Assembly (NCBI RefSeq): GCF_014266025.1
Contig: NZ_JACMYC010000003.1
Span: 62,001 to 126,000, forward strand
Direction of reading: 5' to 3'
Source: Nocardioides deserti
GTDB taxonomy: Bacteria > Actinomycetota > Actinomycetes > Propionibacteriales > Nocardioidaceae
Length of the DNA stretch: 64,000 bases
The notes under the pieces were generated by a model. That model had not been told where the DNA came from and ran no database searches. It worked only from the letters and a program-made list of their open reading frames with translations. The position numbers and the translations under genes are program-made. This document shows positions 1-12,865 of this stretch, piece by piece (positions within the stretch are counted from its first letter, which is position 1; each line of letters starts with the position of its first letter).

Positions 1-751
1 AGGCGCGGACGACGCGGGCGACGCCGTCCTCGCCGACCACCGGCAGCGGGCAGCCGTGGCAGAGCCCGGTGCCGCAGGTCAGCGGCTGCTCGACGGCCGT
101 CTGGCTCCAGGCACCCGCCTGCTCGGCCACCGCCGCGACCGCGTGCAGCGTCGGCACCGGCCCGGCGGCGTACACCACCTCGGCGGCGGCCTGGGCGAGC
201 ACGCCCGCCACCACGTCGGCGACCGAGCCGCGGCGACCGACCGAGCCGTCCGCGGTCACGACCGTCACCGCGCGGGCCGAGCGGCGCGCCTCCAGCGCGG
301 ACAGCAGGTGCCGCTCGTCGGGCGCGGCGAGCAGCAGGTTGACCTGGCAGCCGCGCTCGCGCAGCCGCTCGGCGAGCGGGAAGAGCGGCGCGGCGGCGTA
401 TCCCTCGCCGACGAGCAGGGTGGCGACCGGCTCCTTCGGGAGGGCGAAGGCCCGGCCGAGCGGGCCGGTCAGCTCCAGCCGGGCGCCGACGGGGCGCTCG
501 GCGAGCCAGCGGGTGCCGGGGCCGACCGGCTCGACGACGAGCTGGAGCGCCGGTCCGTGGCCACCCACCGCCCGGACGCCGTGGATCCACAGCGCGCGGC
601 GGGCCAGGCGGGTGCCGTCGACGGAGACCGCGACGAACGTGCCGGGACGGAACCGCTCGGCGACGCCCGGCGCGACGACGGTGAGGTGCTGGTAGGCGCC
701 GACCCGCTTGCTGGACAGCACCTCACCGGTGGTGTGGAGCGGAGCCTTCAC
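1..751 (-). CDS. pyrK: Dihydroorotate dehydrogenase electron-transfer subunit PyrK (3' end beyond window)
   Basis: Iron-sulfur flavoprotein that passes electrons from dihydroorotate dehydrogenase to NAD+ or another acceptor. Reading leftward from a GTG at 751, about 250 codons are visible. They hold an FAD-binding beta-barrel region ([12 protein letters not shown], then an ARRALWIHG stretch), an NAD-binding region ([19 protein letters not shown]) and the C-terminal [2Fe-2S] motif CGTGLCHGC. The last cluster cysteine lies past the window edge. The start overlaps the pyrD stop as GTGA, so the two are translationally coupled at the end of the carA-carB-pyrD operon. Similar reductase domains occur in sulfide dehydrogenase and hydrogenase subunits, but the context favours PyrK. 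Confidence 0.88.
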   Translation of the reverse strand, partial: MKAPLHTTGEVLSSKRVGAYQHLTVVAPGVAERFRPGTFVAVSVDGTRLARRALWIHGVRAVGGHGPALQLVVEPVGPGTRWLAERPVGARLELTGPLGRAFALPKEPVATLLVGEGYAAAPLFPLAERLRERGCQVNLLLAAPDERHLLSALEARRSARAVTVVTADGSVGRRGSVADVVAGVLAQAAAEVVYAAGPVPTLHAVAAVAEQAGAWSQTAVEQPLTCGTGLCHGCPLPVVGEDGVARVVRA

Positions 752-1796
752 CCCGCCCCCACCGGTGCGACACCGGCGACGATGCGACGGGGCCACAGCG
801 GCCCCTCGTAGACGAACGCGGAGTAGCCCTGGAGGAGGTCCGCGCCGGCCTCCAGCCGGGCCCGGGCGTCCTCGGGCGTGGTGATGCCGCCGACGCCGAT
901 GATCGTCGTGCCCGCGCCGAGGCGGCCGCGCAGCAGGCGGGTCACCTCGAGCGCCCGCTCGCGGACCGGGCGACCGGACAGGCCGCCGTTGCCGATCGCC
1001 TCGACCACGGCGTCCGGGCTGGCGAGCCCGGCGCGGGAGGTCGTCGTGTTGGTCGCGATGATCCCGTCCAGCCCGATCGCCAGCGCCATGTCGGCCACGG
1101 CGAGCACGTCGTCGTCGGCGAGGTCGGGGGCGATCTTGACCAGCAGCGGCACCCGCCGGGAGGTCACGGTGTCCGCGGTCCGGCGGACGTGCTCGAGCAG
1201 CGGCTGGAGCTTCTCGACCGCCTGGAGGTTGCGCAGGCCCGGCGTGTTCGGCGAGCTGACGTTGACCACGAGGTAGTCCGCGAACGGCGCCAGCAGCCGG
1301 GTGCTCTTGGCGTAGTCAGCCTCCACCGCGGCCTGGTCGTCGTCGGGCACGACCTTGGTCTTGCCGATGTTGACGCCGAGGACGGGCCCGCCCGCACGGC
1401 CCTGCACCCGCGCGGCGCGCTCGGCCAGCCGGCGGGCGACCACCTCGGCGCCGTCGTTGTTGAAGCCCATCCGGTTGACCACCGCACGGTCCGCCGGGAG
1501 CCGGAAGAGCCGCGGCTTGGGGTTGCCGGGCTGCCCCTCACCGGTGACCGTGCCGACCTCGACGTGGCCGAAGCCGAGCGCGGCCAGCGCGTCGATGCCG
1601 ACGGCGTTCTTGTCGAAGCCGGCCGCCACCCCCAGGACGTTCGGGAACGTCAGGCCGAGCGCCGGCACCGGCTGCCCCGGCCTGGGCAGCCGGGACGCCA
1701 CCGCCGCACCCGCCCGGACCGCGCGGAAGCCCAGGTGGTGGGCCCTCTCCGCGTCGACCCGCGTCGCGACGTGGTCGAAGAGCAGCGAGTACGCCG

Positions 1797-1800
<4 letters not shown>
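748..1800 (-). CDS. pyrD: Dihydroorotate dehydrogenase, class 2 (quinone type)
   Basis: FMN enzyme that oxidises dihydroorotate to orotate, the fourth step of UMP synthesis. The 350 residues carry class-2 hallmarks: an N-terminal helical region before the barrel, [44 protein letters not shown], and the active-site loop [14 protein letters not shown] with a serine base where class 1 has cysteine. The C-terminal FMN-phosphate loop is [11 protein letters not shown]. The GTG start at 1800 overlaps the carB stop by 4 bases and the stop overlaps the pyrK GTG. Class-2 enzymes normally use membrane quinones without PyrK, so the neighbour is unexpected. Confidence 0.95.
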
Positions 1801-5120
<3,320 letters not shown>

Positions 5121-5121
5121 G

Positions 5122-6288
5122 TCAGGCGCCCTTCCGGTCGGTCTGGCCGGCGGTCCGGTCGGACATGAGGTCGACGAAGCGGTCGAAGAGGTACGCCGCG
5201 TCGTGCGGACCGGCGGCCGCCTCGGGGTGGTACTGCACCGAGAAGCTCTTCAGCGCCCCGGCCGCGTCCCGCAGCTCGAGGCCCTCGACCACGTCGTCGT
5301 TGAGGCAGACGTGGCTGACGCTCGCCTCGCCGTAGGGGGTGGTCGTGCTGCCCTCGAGCGGGGCGTCGACGGCGAACCCGTGGTTGTGGGCGGTGACCTC
5401 GACCTTGCCGGTGGTGCGGTCCATGACCGGCTGGTTGATGCCACGGTGGCCGTACGTGAGCTTGTAGGTGCCGAAACCCAGCGCGCGGCCGAAGAGCTGG
5501 TTGCCGAAGCAGATGCCGAAGTACGGCACCTCCTGCGCCAGCGCGCCCTGGAGCACCTCGACCTGGTGGGTCGTCGCGGCCGGGTCGCCGGGGCCGTTGG
5601 AGTAGAAGAGCCCGTCGGGCCGGACGGCGAGGACGTCGTCGAGCGTCGCGGTGGCGGGCAGCACGTGCACCTCGATGCCGCGCTCGGCCATGCGGTGCGG
5701 CGTCATCGTCTTGATGCCGAGGTCGAGGGCGGCCACGGTGAACCGCTTCTCGCCCCAGGGACCGGGCTGCGCCGGGACGACGTAGGCCTCCGGCGTGGTG
5801 ACCTCGTCGGCCAGCTCGAGGCCGGTCATCTCCGACGACGCGCGCACGCGCTCCAGCAGGGCCGCGGGGTCGGTCTCGGTGGTGGAGATGCCGACGCGCA
5901 TCGCGCCGCGCTCGCGCAGGTGGCGGGTGAGCGCACGGGTGTCGACGCCGCTGATGCCGACGACCCCCTGCTCGCGCAGCTCGTCGTCGAGCGTGCGGCG
6001 GCTGCGCCAGCTCGAGGGGACCCGGGCCGGGTCGCGGACGACGTACCCGGCCACCCAGATCCGGCGGGACTCGGGGTCCTCGTCGTTGATGCCGGTGTTC
6101 CCGACGTGCGGGGCGGTCATGACGACCACCTGGCGGTGGTAGGACGGGTCGGTCAGCGTCTCCTGGTAGCCGGTCATGCCGGTGTTGAAGACCGCTTCTC
6201 CGAACGTCTCGCCGGGGGCTCCGAAGGCCTCTCCGGTGAAGCTGCGACCGTCCTCGAGGACCAGGATCGCGGGGGCATGCGTCGGCAC
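5122..6288 (-). CDS. carA: Carbamoyl-phosphate synthase small (glutaminase) subunit
   Basis: Class I glutamine amidotransferase that releases ammonia from glutamine for CarB. The 388 residues contain the small-subunit N-terminal domain ([16 protein letters not shown]) and a C-terminal triad GATase domain: the nucleophile in [12 protein letters not shown] and His-Glu in [13 protein letters not shown]. The GTG at 6288 is chosen because AAGGAGG (6294-6300) sits at ideal spacing and homology begins just after it. Longer starts would read through the regulatory leader. It is first gene of the carA-carB-pyrD-pyrK unit and is preceded by a PyrR-type leader nearly identical to that of pyrR. Confidence 0.97.
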   Translation of the reverse strand: MPTHAPAILVLEDGRSFTGEAFGAPGETFGEAVFNTGMTGYQETLTDPSYHRQVVVMTAPHVGNTGINDEDPESRRIWVAGYVVRDPARVPSSWRSRRTLDDELREQGVVGISGVDTRALTRHLRERGAMRVGISTTETDPAALLERVRASSEMTGLELADEVTTPEAYVVPAQPGPWGEKRFTVAALDLGIKTMTPHRMAERGIEVHVLPATATLDDVLAVRPDGLFYSNGPGDPAATTHQVEVLQGALAQEVPYFGICFGNQLFGRALGFGTYKLTYGHRGINQPVMDRTTGKVEVTAHNHGFAVDAPLEGSTTTPYGEASVSHVCLNDDVVEGLELRDAAGALKSFSVQYHPEAAAGPHDAAYLFDRFVDLMSDRTAGQTDRKGA

Positions 6289-6358
6289 GCCGCACCTCCT
6301 TCTCCGCCTCACGGGACGGATCGTTAAAGGATGTCGAACGGCGCCGACCCTACCAGCG
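6289..6358 (-). promoter_or_regulatory. PyrR-binding 5' leader of carA
   Basis: Read leftward, the RNA contains CCG-UCCCGUGAGG-CGG (6319-6304). The loop fits the PyrR-binding consensus UCCNGNGAGGY and sits immediately before the AAGGAGG ribosome binding site of carA (6300-6294). PyrR with UMP binding here could mask that site, as described for translational repression in mycobacteria. The 65 bases 6294-6358 match 12792-12856 upstream of pyrR at all but two positions, which ties the two operons into one regulon. Confidence 0.82.
6347..6352 (-). promoter_or_regulatory. Candidate -10 box (TAGGGT) of carA
   Basis: TAGGGT fits the actinobacterial TAnnnT -10 pattern and lies about 60 bases upstream of the carA start, so transcription would begin just before the PyrR-binding leader. 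The same hexamer in the same position precedes pyrR. No TTGAC-like -35 box is visible at 16-19 bases upstream. Confidence 0.5.
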
Positions 6359-6441
6359 CGCGAGCCTCCGGCCCGGTGCACGCCTCGCGGTGGACCAGCC
6401 CTGCGAGGCGCCCGTCACGTCGAGCGGGAACGGGCCCCGGA

Positions 6442-7431
6442 TCAAGCCGCCAGGCGCTCCATCGCCTCGGCCGCGAGGGTGACCGAGCGCAGCCGTGCCT
6501 CGGTCGTCGGGGCCTGGTGGGCGGTGATCAGCTCGTCGGCCCCGACCCGCTCCGCGAACGCGCGGAGGTAGTCGCCGACCTCGCCGGGAGCACCGACGGC
6601 GGAGTAGGTCAGCATCGAGTCGACGTGGGTGCCGGCGCCGCGGCGCAGCAGCACGTCGGCCTCGACGTCGGAGAGCTCCTGGCCGTTGCCGAAGAGGCCG
6701 ATCGCGAGCGTGCGGCGCACGGCGGCGTGGTGCTCGCGGGCCTGCTCGGCGGTGTCGGCGGCGATGACGTTGACGCCGGCGATGACGTACGGCTGCTCCT
6801 GCTGCGCCGAGGGACGGAACTCGCGGCGGTAGGCCTCGACCGCCCCCTCGAGCGCCTGCGGGGCGAAGTGGCTGGCGAAGGCGTACGGGAGCCCGAGCTG
6901 CGCGGCGAGGTGGGCGCCGAACATCGAGGAGCCGAGGATGAACAGCGGGACGTTCGACCCGCGGCCCGGCACGGCCTGCACGCCGGGCACGCGCGAGTCG
7001 CCGGCCAGGAAGGCCTGCAGCTCGAGCACGTCCTCGGGGAACCGCTCGGAGGAGCGCGGGTCGCGGCGCAGGGCGTACATCGTGTTCTGGTCCGAGCCGG
7101 GCGCCCGGCCGAGCCCGAGGTCGATGCGACCGGGGTACATCGCCTCGAGCGTGCCGAACTGCTCGGCGATCGTCAGCGGCGCGTGGTTGGGCAGCATCAC
7201 GCCGCCGGCGCCGAGCCGGATCGTCGAGGTCTGCGCGCCGACGTGGGAGATGAGCACGCTGGTCGCCGAGGAGGCGATGCGCGGCATGTTGTGGTGCTCG
7301 GCGTACCAGACCCGCTCGTAGCCGTGCTGCTCCGCACGCTGCGCGAGCGCGACGCTGGCGGCGATGCTGCTGGTGACGGTCTCGCCGTCGGCGATGGGGG
7401 CGAGGTCGAGGATCGAGAGCGGGACGGTCAT
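6442..7431 (-). CDS. LLM-class (luciferase-like) flavin monooxygenase
   Basis: TIM-barrel flavin oxidoreductase of the bacterial luciferase superfamily, 329 residues, closest in appearance to the MsnO8-type single-subunit group: it begins PLSILDLAPI, followed by YAEHHNMPRIASSATSVL, GAGGVMLPNHAPL and EQFGTLEAMYPGRIDLGLGR. The substrate cannot be read from sequence. No nearby flavin reductase is visible. The ATG at 7431 lies 14 bases after the hrpB stop with no clear Shine-Dalgarno, so it is probably cotranscribed with hrpB. Together with hrpB it separates the two halves of the pyrimidine regulon. Confidence 0.88.
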   Translation of the reverse strand: MTVPLSILDLAPIADGETVTSSIAASVALAQRAEQHGYERVWYAEHHNMPRIASSATSVLISHVGAQTSTIRLGAGGVMLPNHAPLTIAEQFGTLEAMYPGRIDLGLGRAPGSDQNTMYALRRDPRSSERFPEDVLELQAFLAGDSRVPGVQAVPGRGSNVPLFILGSSMFGAHLAAQLGLPYAFASHFAPQALEGAVEAYRREFRPSAQQEQPYVIAGVNVIAADTAEQAREHHAAVRRTLAIGLFGNGQELSDVEADVLLRRGAGTHVDSMLTYSAVGAPGEVGDYLRAFAERVGADELITAHQAPTTEARLRSVTLAAEAMERLAA

Positions 7432-7445
7432 GCCCGGCGCAACGT

Positions 7446-9953
7446 TCAGGAGCGCCGGTTCCTTCCCGTCCCCCGCGTCGGCGGCGTGGTCCACGGGTCC
7501 TCCGGCCAGGCGTGCTTGGGATAGCGGCCGCGGAGCTCGGCGCGCACCTGCGGGTAGGCGTTCTCCCAGAACGACGCCAGGTCGGCCGTCACCGCGACCG
7601 GCCGGCGCGCGGGCGAGAGCAGGTGCAGCAGCACCGGCACCCGGCCGTCGGCCACCCGGGGCGTGGCGGCCCAGCCGAACGTCTCCTGCAGCCGGACGGC
7701 GAGCACCGGCTGCTCGCCCGCGTAGTCGACGCGCACCGCCGACCCGCTCGGCACGGCCAGCCGCTCGGGCGCGAGCTCGTCGATGCGGCCGGCCTCCGGC
7801 CACGGCAGCAGCCGACGCAGCGCGGTGAGGACGTCGATGCGACCGAGGTCGCGGGTGCCACGGACCCGGGCCAGCTCGGGGCCGAGCCACGTCTCGACGT
7901 CCGCGGTGAGCGTCTCGTCGGAGAGCTCGGGCCACGGCTCGCCGAGCGCACGCGAGAGGAAGGCGACCCGTTCGCGCAGCGACCGGGCCGCGTCGGTCCA
8001 CGGCAGCACCGCTAGCCCCTCCTGGCGCAGCCCGTCGCGCACGGCGGCGGCGACGCCCGCGACCGGCGGCTGGGCGAGCGGGGTGGAGGCCAGCTCGATC
8101 GCGCCCAGGCGGGCCACCCGGCGCGCGACCACCCGACCGTCGGTCCAGCCGACCTCGTCGTCCTCGCTCCACCGGGCGCCGGCGGCCTCGAGCGCGAGGT
8201 CCTCGTCGATCGGGGCCGCGGCGCGGATCGTCGCGTCCCGCTCCCCCGGCTTCCGGTCCACGTCGCCGACCGCGAGCCACGCCGTGCCCGCCAGTCCCGA
8301 CCCGCGCGGCAGCACCGCGCCCGTCCCGCCGACCATCAGGTACGCCGCGGTGTCGGCCGCCCCGGGCCGGCGCCGCGCGACCCGGTCCGGGTGGGCGAGC
8401 GCGACCACGGCGCCGACGGCCAGGTCGTCGGTCATCCGCTCGCTCCCGGCACCCGCGTCCGCGGCGTGCACCTGCAGGTCCGCGACGACCTTCCGCCAGG
8501 CCGCGGGCCGCTCGCGTCGCGCCTGCCGCAACGCGGCCAGCAGGTCGCCCCCGGGCGCGCGGGTGTCCTCCGACAGCAGCGCGACGACCTCGGCGGCCCG
8601 ACGGGCGCCGACCATGGCCGCGCCGTCCAGGAGTGCTCGCGCCAGGCGCGGGTCGGCGGGCACCCGCGCAATGGCCCGGCCGCGCTCGGTCACCGCGCCG
8701 GAGCCGTCGACCGCGCCGAGGTCGGCCAGCGTGCGGCGGGCCGTCGCGAGCGCGGCTGCGGGCGGCGGGTCCAGCAGCGCCAGGCCGGCGCCGTCGGGGT
8801 TCCCCCACACCGCCAGCTCGAGCGCGAGGCCGGTCAGGTCGGCGACCGCGATCTCCGGCTCGGGGTGGGCGGCCAGGTGGGCGTGCTCGGCCTCCGCCCA
8901 GCAGCGGTACGCCGCCCCCGGTCCCTCGCGCCCGGCGCGGCCGGCCCGCTGGTCGGCGGCGGCCCGGCTGACCCGCACGGTCACCAGCCCGGCGAGGCCG
9001 CGGCGGTGGTCGGTGCGCGGCTGCCGCACCAGGCCGGCGTCGACCACGGTGCGCACGCCCGGGACGGTCAGCGAGGACTCGGCGACCGCCGTGGAGACGA
9101 CCACCCGACGGCGCGGCCCCGGGGTGAGCGCCAGGTCCTGCTCCGCGGCGGGCAGCCGGCCGTGCAGCGGACGTAGGTCGGCCCCGAGACCGGGCCCAGC
9201 ACCGGCCAGCCGCCGCACCACGCCGTCGACCTCGGCCACGCCGGGCAGGAAGGCCAGCACGTCGCCGGGCTGCTCGGCGAGCGCGCGGCGGACGGTCGCG
9301 GCCACGTGGTCGAGGAGCGCCGGCGTCACCCCGCGGTCGTCGAGCCGGCGCACGGCCGGCGGGAGAGCGGCGTACGTCGTCGTGACGGGGTGCAGCGCAC
9401 CGGGCACCTCCACCACCGGCACGGGCGGCGAGCCGAGCAGGGCCGCGGTGCGCTCGGCCTCGATCGTCGCCGACATGGCGACCAGCCGCAGGTCGTCACG
9501 CAGGTGGGCGCGGACGTCGACGAGCAGCGCGAGCAGCAGGTCGGCGTCGAGCGCCCGCTCGTGCACCTCGTCGACCACCACGGCGGCGACGCCCGGCAGG
9601 TCGGGGTCGCGCTGGAGCCGGCGCAGCAGCACGCCGGTGGTGACCATCTCGACCCGGGTCGCCGGGGACGAGCGGCGCTCGCCGCGCACGGCGTACCCCA
9701 CCGTCTGCCCGACCGGCTCGCCGAGCAGCCCGGCCAGGCGCCGGGCTGCCGCCCGGGCGGCGATCCGGCGGGGCTGGGTGACGACGACCCGGCCGGGCCC
9801 CAGCGCGGCGACCGCCGGCGGCACGAGCGTGGTCTTGCCGCTGCCCGGCGGCGCCCAGAGGACGGCTGCCGAGCGCTCGCGCAGCGCCTCGGTCAGTGCC
9901 GGGAGGCCGGCCCTGACCGGGAGGTCGGGGAGGTCGAGGTCAGACCAGCGCAC
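7446..9953 (-). CDS. hrpB: ATP-dependent RNA helicase HrpB (DExH box)
   Basis: DEAH-family helicase of 835 residues, the usual HrpB length. Motif I is APPGSGKTTLV (near residue 35), motif II VVDEVHERALD, motif III MSATIE, motif VI RAGRAGREGPG. Helicase-associated and HrpB C-terminal domains follow, ending in the characteristic RYPKHAWPEDP. The cellular role of HrpB is poorly defined; some family members process mRNA. The ATG at 9953 overlaps the end of pyrC by 14 bases, so it is the fourth gene of the pyrR-pyrB-pyrC transcript although unrelated to pyrimidines. Confidence 0.95.
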   Translation of the reverse strand: MRWSDLDLPDLPVRAGLPALTEALRERSAAVLWAPPGSGKTTLVPPAVAALGPGRVVVTQPRRIAARAAARRLAGLLGEPVGQTVGYAVRGERRSSPATRVEMVTTGVLLRRLQRDPDLPGVAAVVVDEVHERALDADLLLALLVDVRAHLRDDLRLVAMSATIEAERTAALLGSPPVPVVEVPGALHPVTTTYAALPPAVRRLDDRGVTPALLDHVAATVRRALAEQPGDVLAFLPGVAEVDGVVRRLAGAGPGLGADLRPLHGRLPAAEQDLALTPGPRRRVVVSTAVAESSLTVPGVRTVVDAGLVRQPRTDHRRGLAGLVTVRVSRAAADQRAGRAGREGPGAAYRCWAEAEHAHLAAHPEPEIAVADLTGLALELAVWGNPDGAGLALLDPPPAAALATARRTLADLGAVDGSGAVTERGRAIARVPADPRLARALLDGAAMVGARRAAEVVALLSEDTRAPGGDLLAALRQARRERPAAWRKVVADLQVHAADAGAGSERMTDDLAVGAVVALAHPDRVARRRPGAADTAAYLMVGGTGAVLPRGSGLAGTAWLAVGDVDRKPGERDATIRAAAPIDEDLALEAAGARWSEDDEVGWTDGRVVARRVARLGAIELASTPLAQPPVAGVAAAVRDGLRQEGLAVLPWTDAARSLRERVAFLSRALGEPWPELSDETLTADVETWLGPELARVRGTRDLGRIDVLTALRRLLPWPEAGRIDELAPERLAVPSGSAVRVDYAGEQPVLAVRLQETFGWAATPRVADGRVPVLLHLLSPARRPVAVTADLASFWENAYPQVRAELRGRYPKHAWPEDPWTTPPTRGTGRNRRS

Positions 9954-11229
9954 CGGCCAGCACCGTCGGCCGCCCGCGCAGGAAGGTGGCGACGACGCGG
10001 CCGGGCAGCTCCATCCCGCGGTACGGCGTGTTGCGGCTCAGGCTCGCCGACTGCGCCGGGTCGACGGTCCGGCGCACCGAGGGGTCGTAGAGCACGACGT
10101 TCGCCGGTGCCCCGACCTCGAGCGGCTGCCCGTGGTCGGCGACGCGGCCGATGCGGGCCGGGGCGTACGACATCCGCTCGGCGACGCCCGCCCAGTCCAG
10201 CAGGCCGGCGTCGACCATCGTCTCCTGCACGATCGACAGCGCGGTCTCGAGGCCGAGCATGCCGAACGCCGCGGCGGCCCACTCGCAGTCCTTGTCCTCG
10301 TGCGGGTGCGGGGCGTGGTCGGTGGCGACGACGTCGATCGTGCCGTCGGCGAGGCCGGCGCGCAGCGCCTCGACGTCGGCGCGGGTGCGCAGCGGCGGGT
10401 TGACCTTGTAGATCGGGTCGTACGTCGCGGCGAGCTCGTCGGTGAGGATCAGGTGGTGCGGGCAGGCCTCGGCGGTGACGTCGACGCCGCGCGCCTTGGC
10501 CTCGCGGACGATCTGCACCGAGCCGGCCGTCGAGACGTGGCAGACGTGCAGGCGGGACCCCACGTGCTCGGCGAGCAGGCAGTCGCGGGCGATGACCGCC
10601 TCCTCCGCGACCGCCGGCCACCCGGTGAGCCCCAGCCGGCCGGAGAGCTCGCCCTCGTTCATCTGGGCGCCCTCGGTCAGCCGCGGCTCCTGGGCGTGCT
10701 GGGCGACGACGCCGTCGAACGCCTTGACGTACTCCAGCGCCCGCCGCATGAGCACCGCGTCGCTCACGCACTTCCCGTCGTCGGAGAAGACCCGCACGCG
10801 CGCGGCGGAGTCGGCCATCGCGCCGAGCTCGGCGAGCCGCTCGCCCTGCAGGCCGACGGTCACGGCACCGACCGGGTAGACGTCGCAGTGGCCGGCCTCG
10901 CGGCCCAGCCGCCAGACCTGCTCGACGACGCCCGCCGTGTCGGCGACCGGCTCGGTGTTGGCCATCGCGTGGACGGCGGTGAAGCCGCCCAGCGCGGCCG
11001 CCTGCGTGCCGGACTCGACGGTCTCGGCGTCCTCGCGGCCCGGCTCGCGCAGGTGGGTGTGCAGGTCGACCAGGCCGGGCAGCGCGACCAGGCCGGTCGC
11101 GTCGACGACCTCCGCGTCGTCGGCTTCGAGCCCGGCGCCGACCTCGGCGACGACGCCGTCGCGCAGCAGCAGGTCGGTGGGCTCGCCGCCGAGGACCGAG
11201 ACGTTCTTGACCAGGTAGCTCGTGCTCAC
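9940..11229 (-). CDS. pyrC: Dihydroorotase, class I
   Basis: Amidohydrolase-fold zinc enzyme that cyclises carbamoyl aspartate to dihydroorotate. The 429 residues show the metal-binding [11 protein letters not shown], an [16 protein letters not shown] segment, CHVSTAGSV with a ligand histidine and the C-terminal [12 protein letters not shown]. This architecture is class I (long form, often partnered with PyrB). The ATG at 11229 overlaps the pyrB stop by four bases, so the order pyrR-pyrB-pyrC is tightly coupled. Confidence 0.97.
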   Translation of the reverse strand: MSTSYLVKNVSVLGGEPTDLLLRDGVVAEVGAGLEADDAEVVDATGLVALPGLVDLHTHLREPGREDAETVESGTQAAALGGFTAVHAMANTEPVADTAGVVEQVWRLGREAGHCDVYPVGAVTVGLQGERLAELGAMADSAARVRVFSDDGKCVSDAVLMRRALEYVKAFDGVVAQHAQEPRLTEGAQMNEGELSGRLGLTGWPAVAEEAVIARDCLLAEHVGSRLHVCHVSTAGSVQIVREAKARGVDVTAEACPHHLILTDELAATYDPIYKVNPPLRTRADVEALRAGLADGTIDVVATDHAPHPHEDKDCEWAAAAFGMLGLETALSIVQETMVDAGLLDWAGVAERMSYAPARIGRVADHGQPLEVGAPANVVLYDPSVRRTVDPAQSASLSRNTPYRGMELPGRVVATFLRGRPTVLAGALV

Positions 11230-12176
11230 TCTTCTCCTCCGGGCTGGGCTCCCCCGAGGAGGAGGTACAGGACGGCCATCCGCACGGCGACGCCGTTGGT
11301 GACCTGCTCGACGATCACGGAGCGGTCGGAGTCGGCGACGTCGGCGCTGATCTCCATGCCACGGACCATCGGGCCGGGGTGCATCACGATCGTGTGGTCC
11401 TGCAGCGTGGCCATCCGGCGGCCGTCGAGGCCGTAGCGACGGGAGTACTCCCGCGGCGTCGGGAAGAACCCGCCGTTCATCCGCTCGCGCTGGACGCGCA
11501 GCATCATCACGGCGTCCGCCTTCGGGATGACCGCGTCGAGGTCGTACGACGTCTCGACCGGCCAGCTGTCGACACCGACGGGCAGCAGGGTGGGCGGCGC
11601 GACGAGCGTGACCTCGGCGCCGAGCGTGGCCAGCAGCAGCGCGTTGGACCGGGCGACCCGGCTGTGCAGGACGTCGCCGACGATCGCGACGCGGCGGCCG
11701 TCGAGGCTGCCGGCCTTCCCCCGGCCCAGGTGGCGGCTGAGCGTGAACGCGTCGAGCAGCGCCTGGGTGGGGTGCTCGTGGGTGCCGTCGCCGGCGTTGA
11801 CGACGCTGGAGCGGACCCAGCCGGAGTGGGCGAGCCGGTGCGGCGCGCCGCTGGCGCCGTGGCGGACGACGACCGCGTCCGCGCCCATCGCCTCCAGCGT
11901 GAGCGCGGTGTCCTTGAGGCTCTCGCCCTTGGACAGGCTCGAGCCCTTCGCGGAGAAGTTGATGACGTCCGCGCTGAGCCGCTTGGCGGCCGCCTCGAAG
12001 GAGATCCGGGTGCGGGTGGAGTCCTCGAAGAAGAGGTTGACCACCGTGCGGCCGCGCAGCGCGGGCAGCTTCTTGATCGGCCGGTCGGCGAGTGAGCGGA
12101 GCTCCGCGGCGGTCTGCAGGACCAGCTCGGCGTCGTCGCGGCTCAGGTCGGCGGCGCTGAGCAGGTGGCGCTTCAC
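11226..12176 (-). CDS. pyrB: Aspartate carbamoyltransferase catalytic subunit
   Basis: Condenses carbamoyl phosphate with aspartate, the committed step of pyrimidine synthesis. The 316 residues contain the carbamoyl-phosphate site [13 protein letters not shown] near residue 55, HGASGAPH, the HPTQALLD segment and a C-terminal aspartate-binding domain ([20 protein letters not shown]). No pyrI regulatory subunit gene is near, as is usual in actinobacteria. The start overlaps pyrR by four bases and the stop overlaps pyrC. Confidence 0.98.
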   Translation of the reverse strand: MKRHLLSAADLSRDDAELVLQTAAELRSLADRPIKKLPALRGRTVVNLFFEDSTRTRISFEAAAKRLSADVINFSAKGSSLSKGESLKDTALTLEAMGADAVVVRHGASGAPHRLAHSGWVRSSVVNAGDGTHEHPTQALLDAFTLSRHLGRGKAGSLDGRRVAIVGDVLHSRVARSNALLLATLGAEVTLVAPPTLLPVGVDSWPVETSYDLDAVIPKADAVMMLRVQRERMNGGFFPTPREYSRRYGLDGRRMATLQDHTIVMHPGPMVRGMEISADVADSDRSVIVEQVTNGVAVRMAVLYLLLGGAQPGGEE

Positions 12177-12790
12177 GGGCGCTCCCCCGCCGGTGCGCCG
12201 GGCGTGCCGGGCTCGCCGTGGATCGTCACCGCGTCGACGTCGTCGATCCCCGCCAGGGTCACCTTGACCCGCTCGACCAGCGAGGTCGGGAGGTTCTTGC
12301 CGACGAAGTCCGCGCGGATCGGCAGCTCGCGGTGGCCGCGGTCGACCAGCACGGCCAGCCGGACGGCGCGCGGCCGGCCGAGGTCGTTGAGGGCGTCCAG
12401 GGCGGCGCGGATCGTGCGGCCGGAGAAGAGCACGTCGTCGACGAGGACGACGGTGCTCCCGTCGATGCCCTCCTCGGGGATCTCGGTGTGGAGCAGCGCG
12501 CGGGCCGGCTTCAGGCGCAGGTCGTCGCGGTACATCGTGACGTCCAGCGAGCCGGTGGGCACGTCGTACCCCTCGACCGAGGCGATGCGCTCGGCGATCC
12601 GCTCGGCCAGCGGCACGCCGCGGCTCGGGATGCCGAGGAGGACGAGGTCGCCGGCGCCCTTGTTGCGCTCGAGGATCTCGTGGGAGATGCGCGTCAACGC
12701 GCGGGCGATGTCGCGGGCGTCGAGGACGACGCGGCCGGGCTCCGGCGTGGCGCCGGGAGGGGCTTCGGGCTGGGCAGGCACGGGTGCCAT
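12173..12790 (-). CDS. pyrR: PyrR: pyr mRNA-binding regulator / uracil phosphoribosyltransferase
   Basis: RNA-binding regulator that senses UMP and also has weak uracil phosphoribosyltransferase activity. The PRPP loop [18 protein letters not shown] is clear near residue 120, and [19 protein letters not shown] is conserved. At 205 residues it is slightly longer than usual because of a Pro-rich N-terminal tail. The ATG at 12790 is only two bases after AGGAGG; the GTG three codons later (12781) has an 11-base spacing, so the exact start is uncertain. It heads pyrR-pyrB-pyrC and has its own PyrR-binding leader, which implies autoregulation. Confidence 0.96.
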   Translation of the reverse strand: MAPVPAQPEAPPGATPEPGRVVLDARDIARALTRISHEILERNKGAGDLVLLGIPSRGVPLAERIAERIASVEGYDVPTGSLDVTMYRDDLRLKPARALLHTEIPEEGIDGSTVVLVDDVLFSGRTIRAALDALNDLGRPRAVRLAVLVDRGHRELPIRADFVGKNLPTSLVERVKVTLAGIDDVDAVTIHGEPGTPGAPAGERP

Positions 12791-12856
12791 GACCTCCTTC
12801 TCCGCCTCACGGGACGGCTCGTTAAAGGATGTCGAACGGCGGCGACCCTACCAGCG
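12791..12856 (-). promoter_or_regulatory. PyrR-binding 5' leader and -10 box of pyrR
   Basis: Contains the same CCG-UCCCGUGAGG-CGG stem-loop as the carA leader, directly before the AAGGAGG of pyrR, and the same TAGGGT hexamer (12850-12845). The block 12792-12856 differs from 6294-6358 at two positions only. The expected function is UMP/PyrR-dependent repression of the downstream pyr genes; the position over the ribosome binding site favours translational control over attenuation. Confidence 0.82.
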
Positions 12857-12865
12857 CCGGCGGGC

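Noticed and set aside
9893..10771. Open frame across the pyrC/hrpB junction
   Set aside because: A third-frame shadow; pyrC and hrpB both have complete family motifs there.
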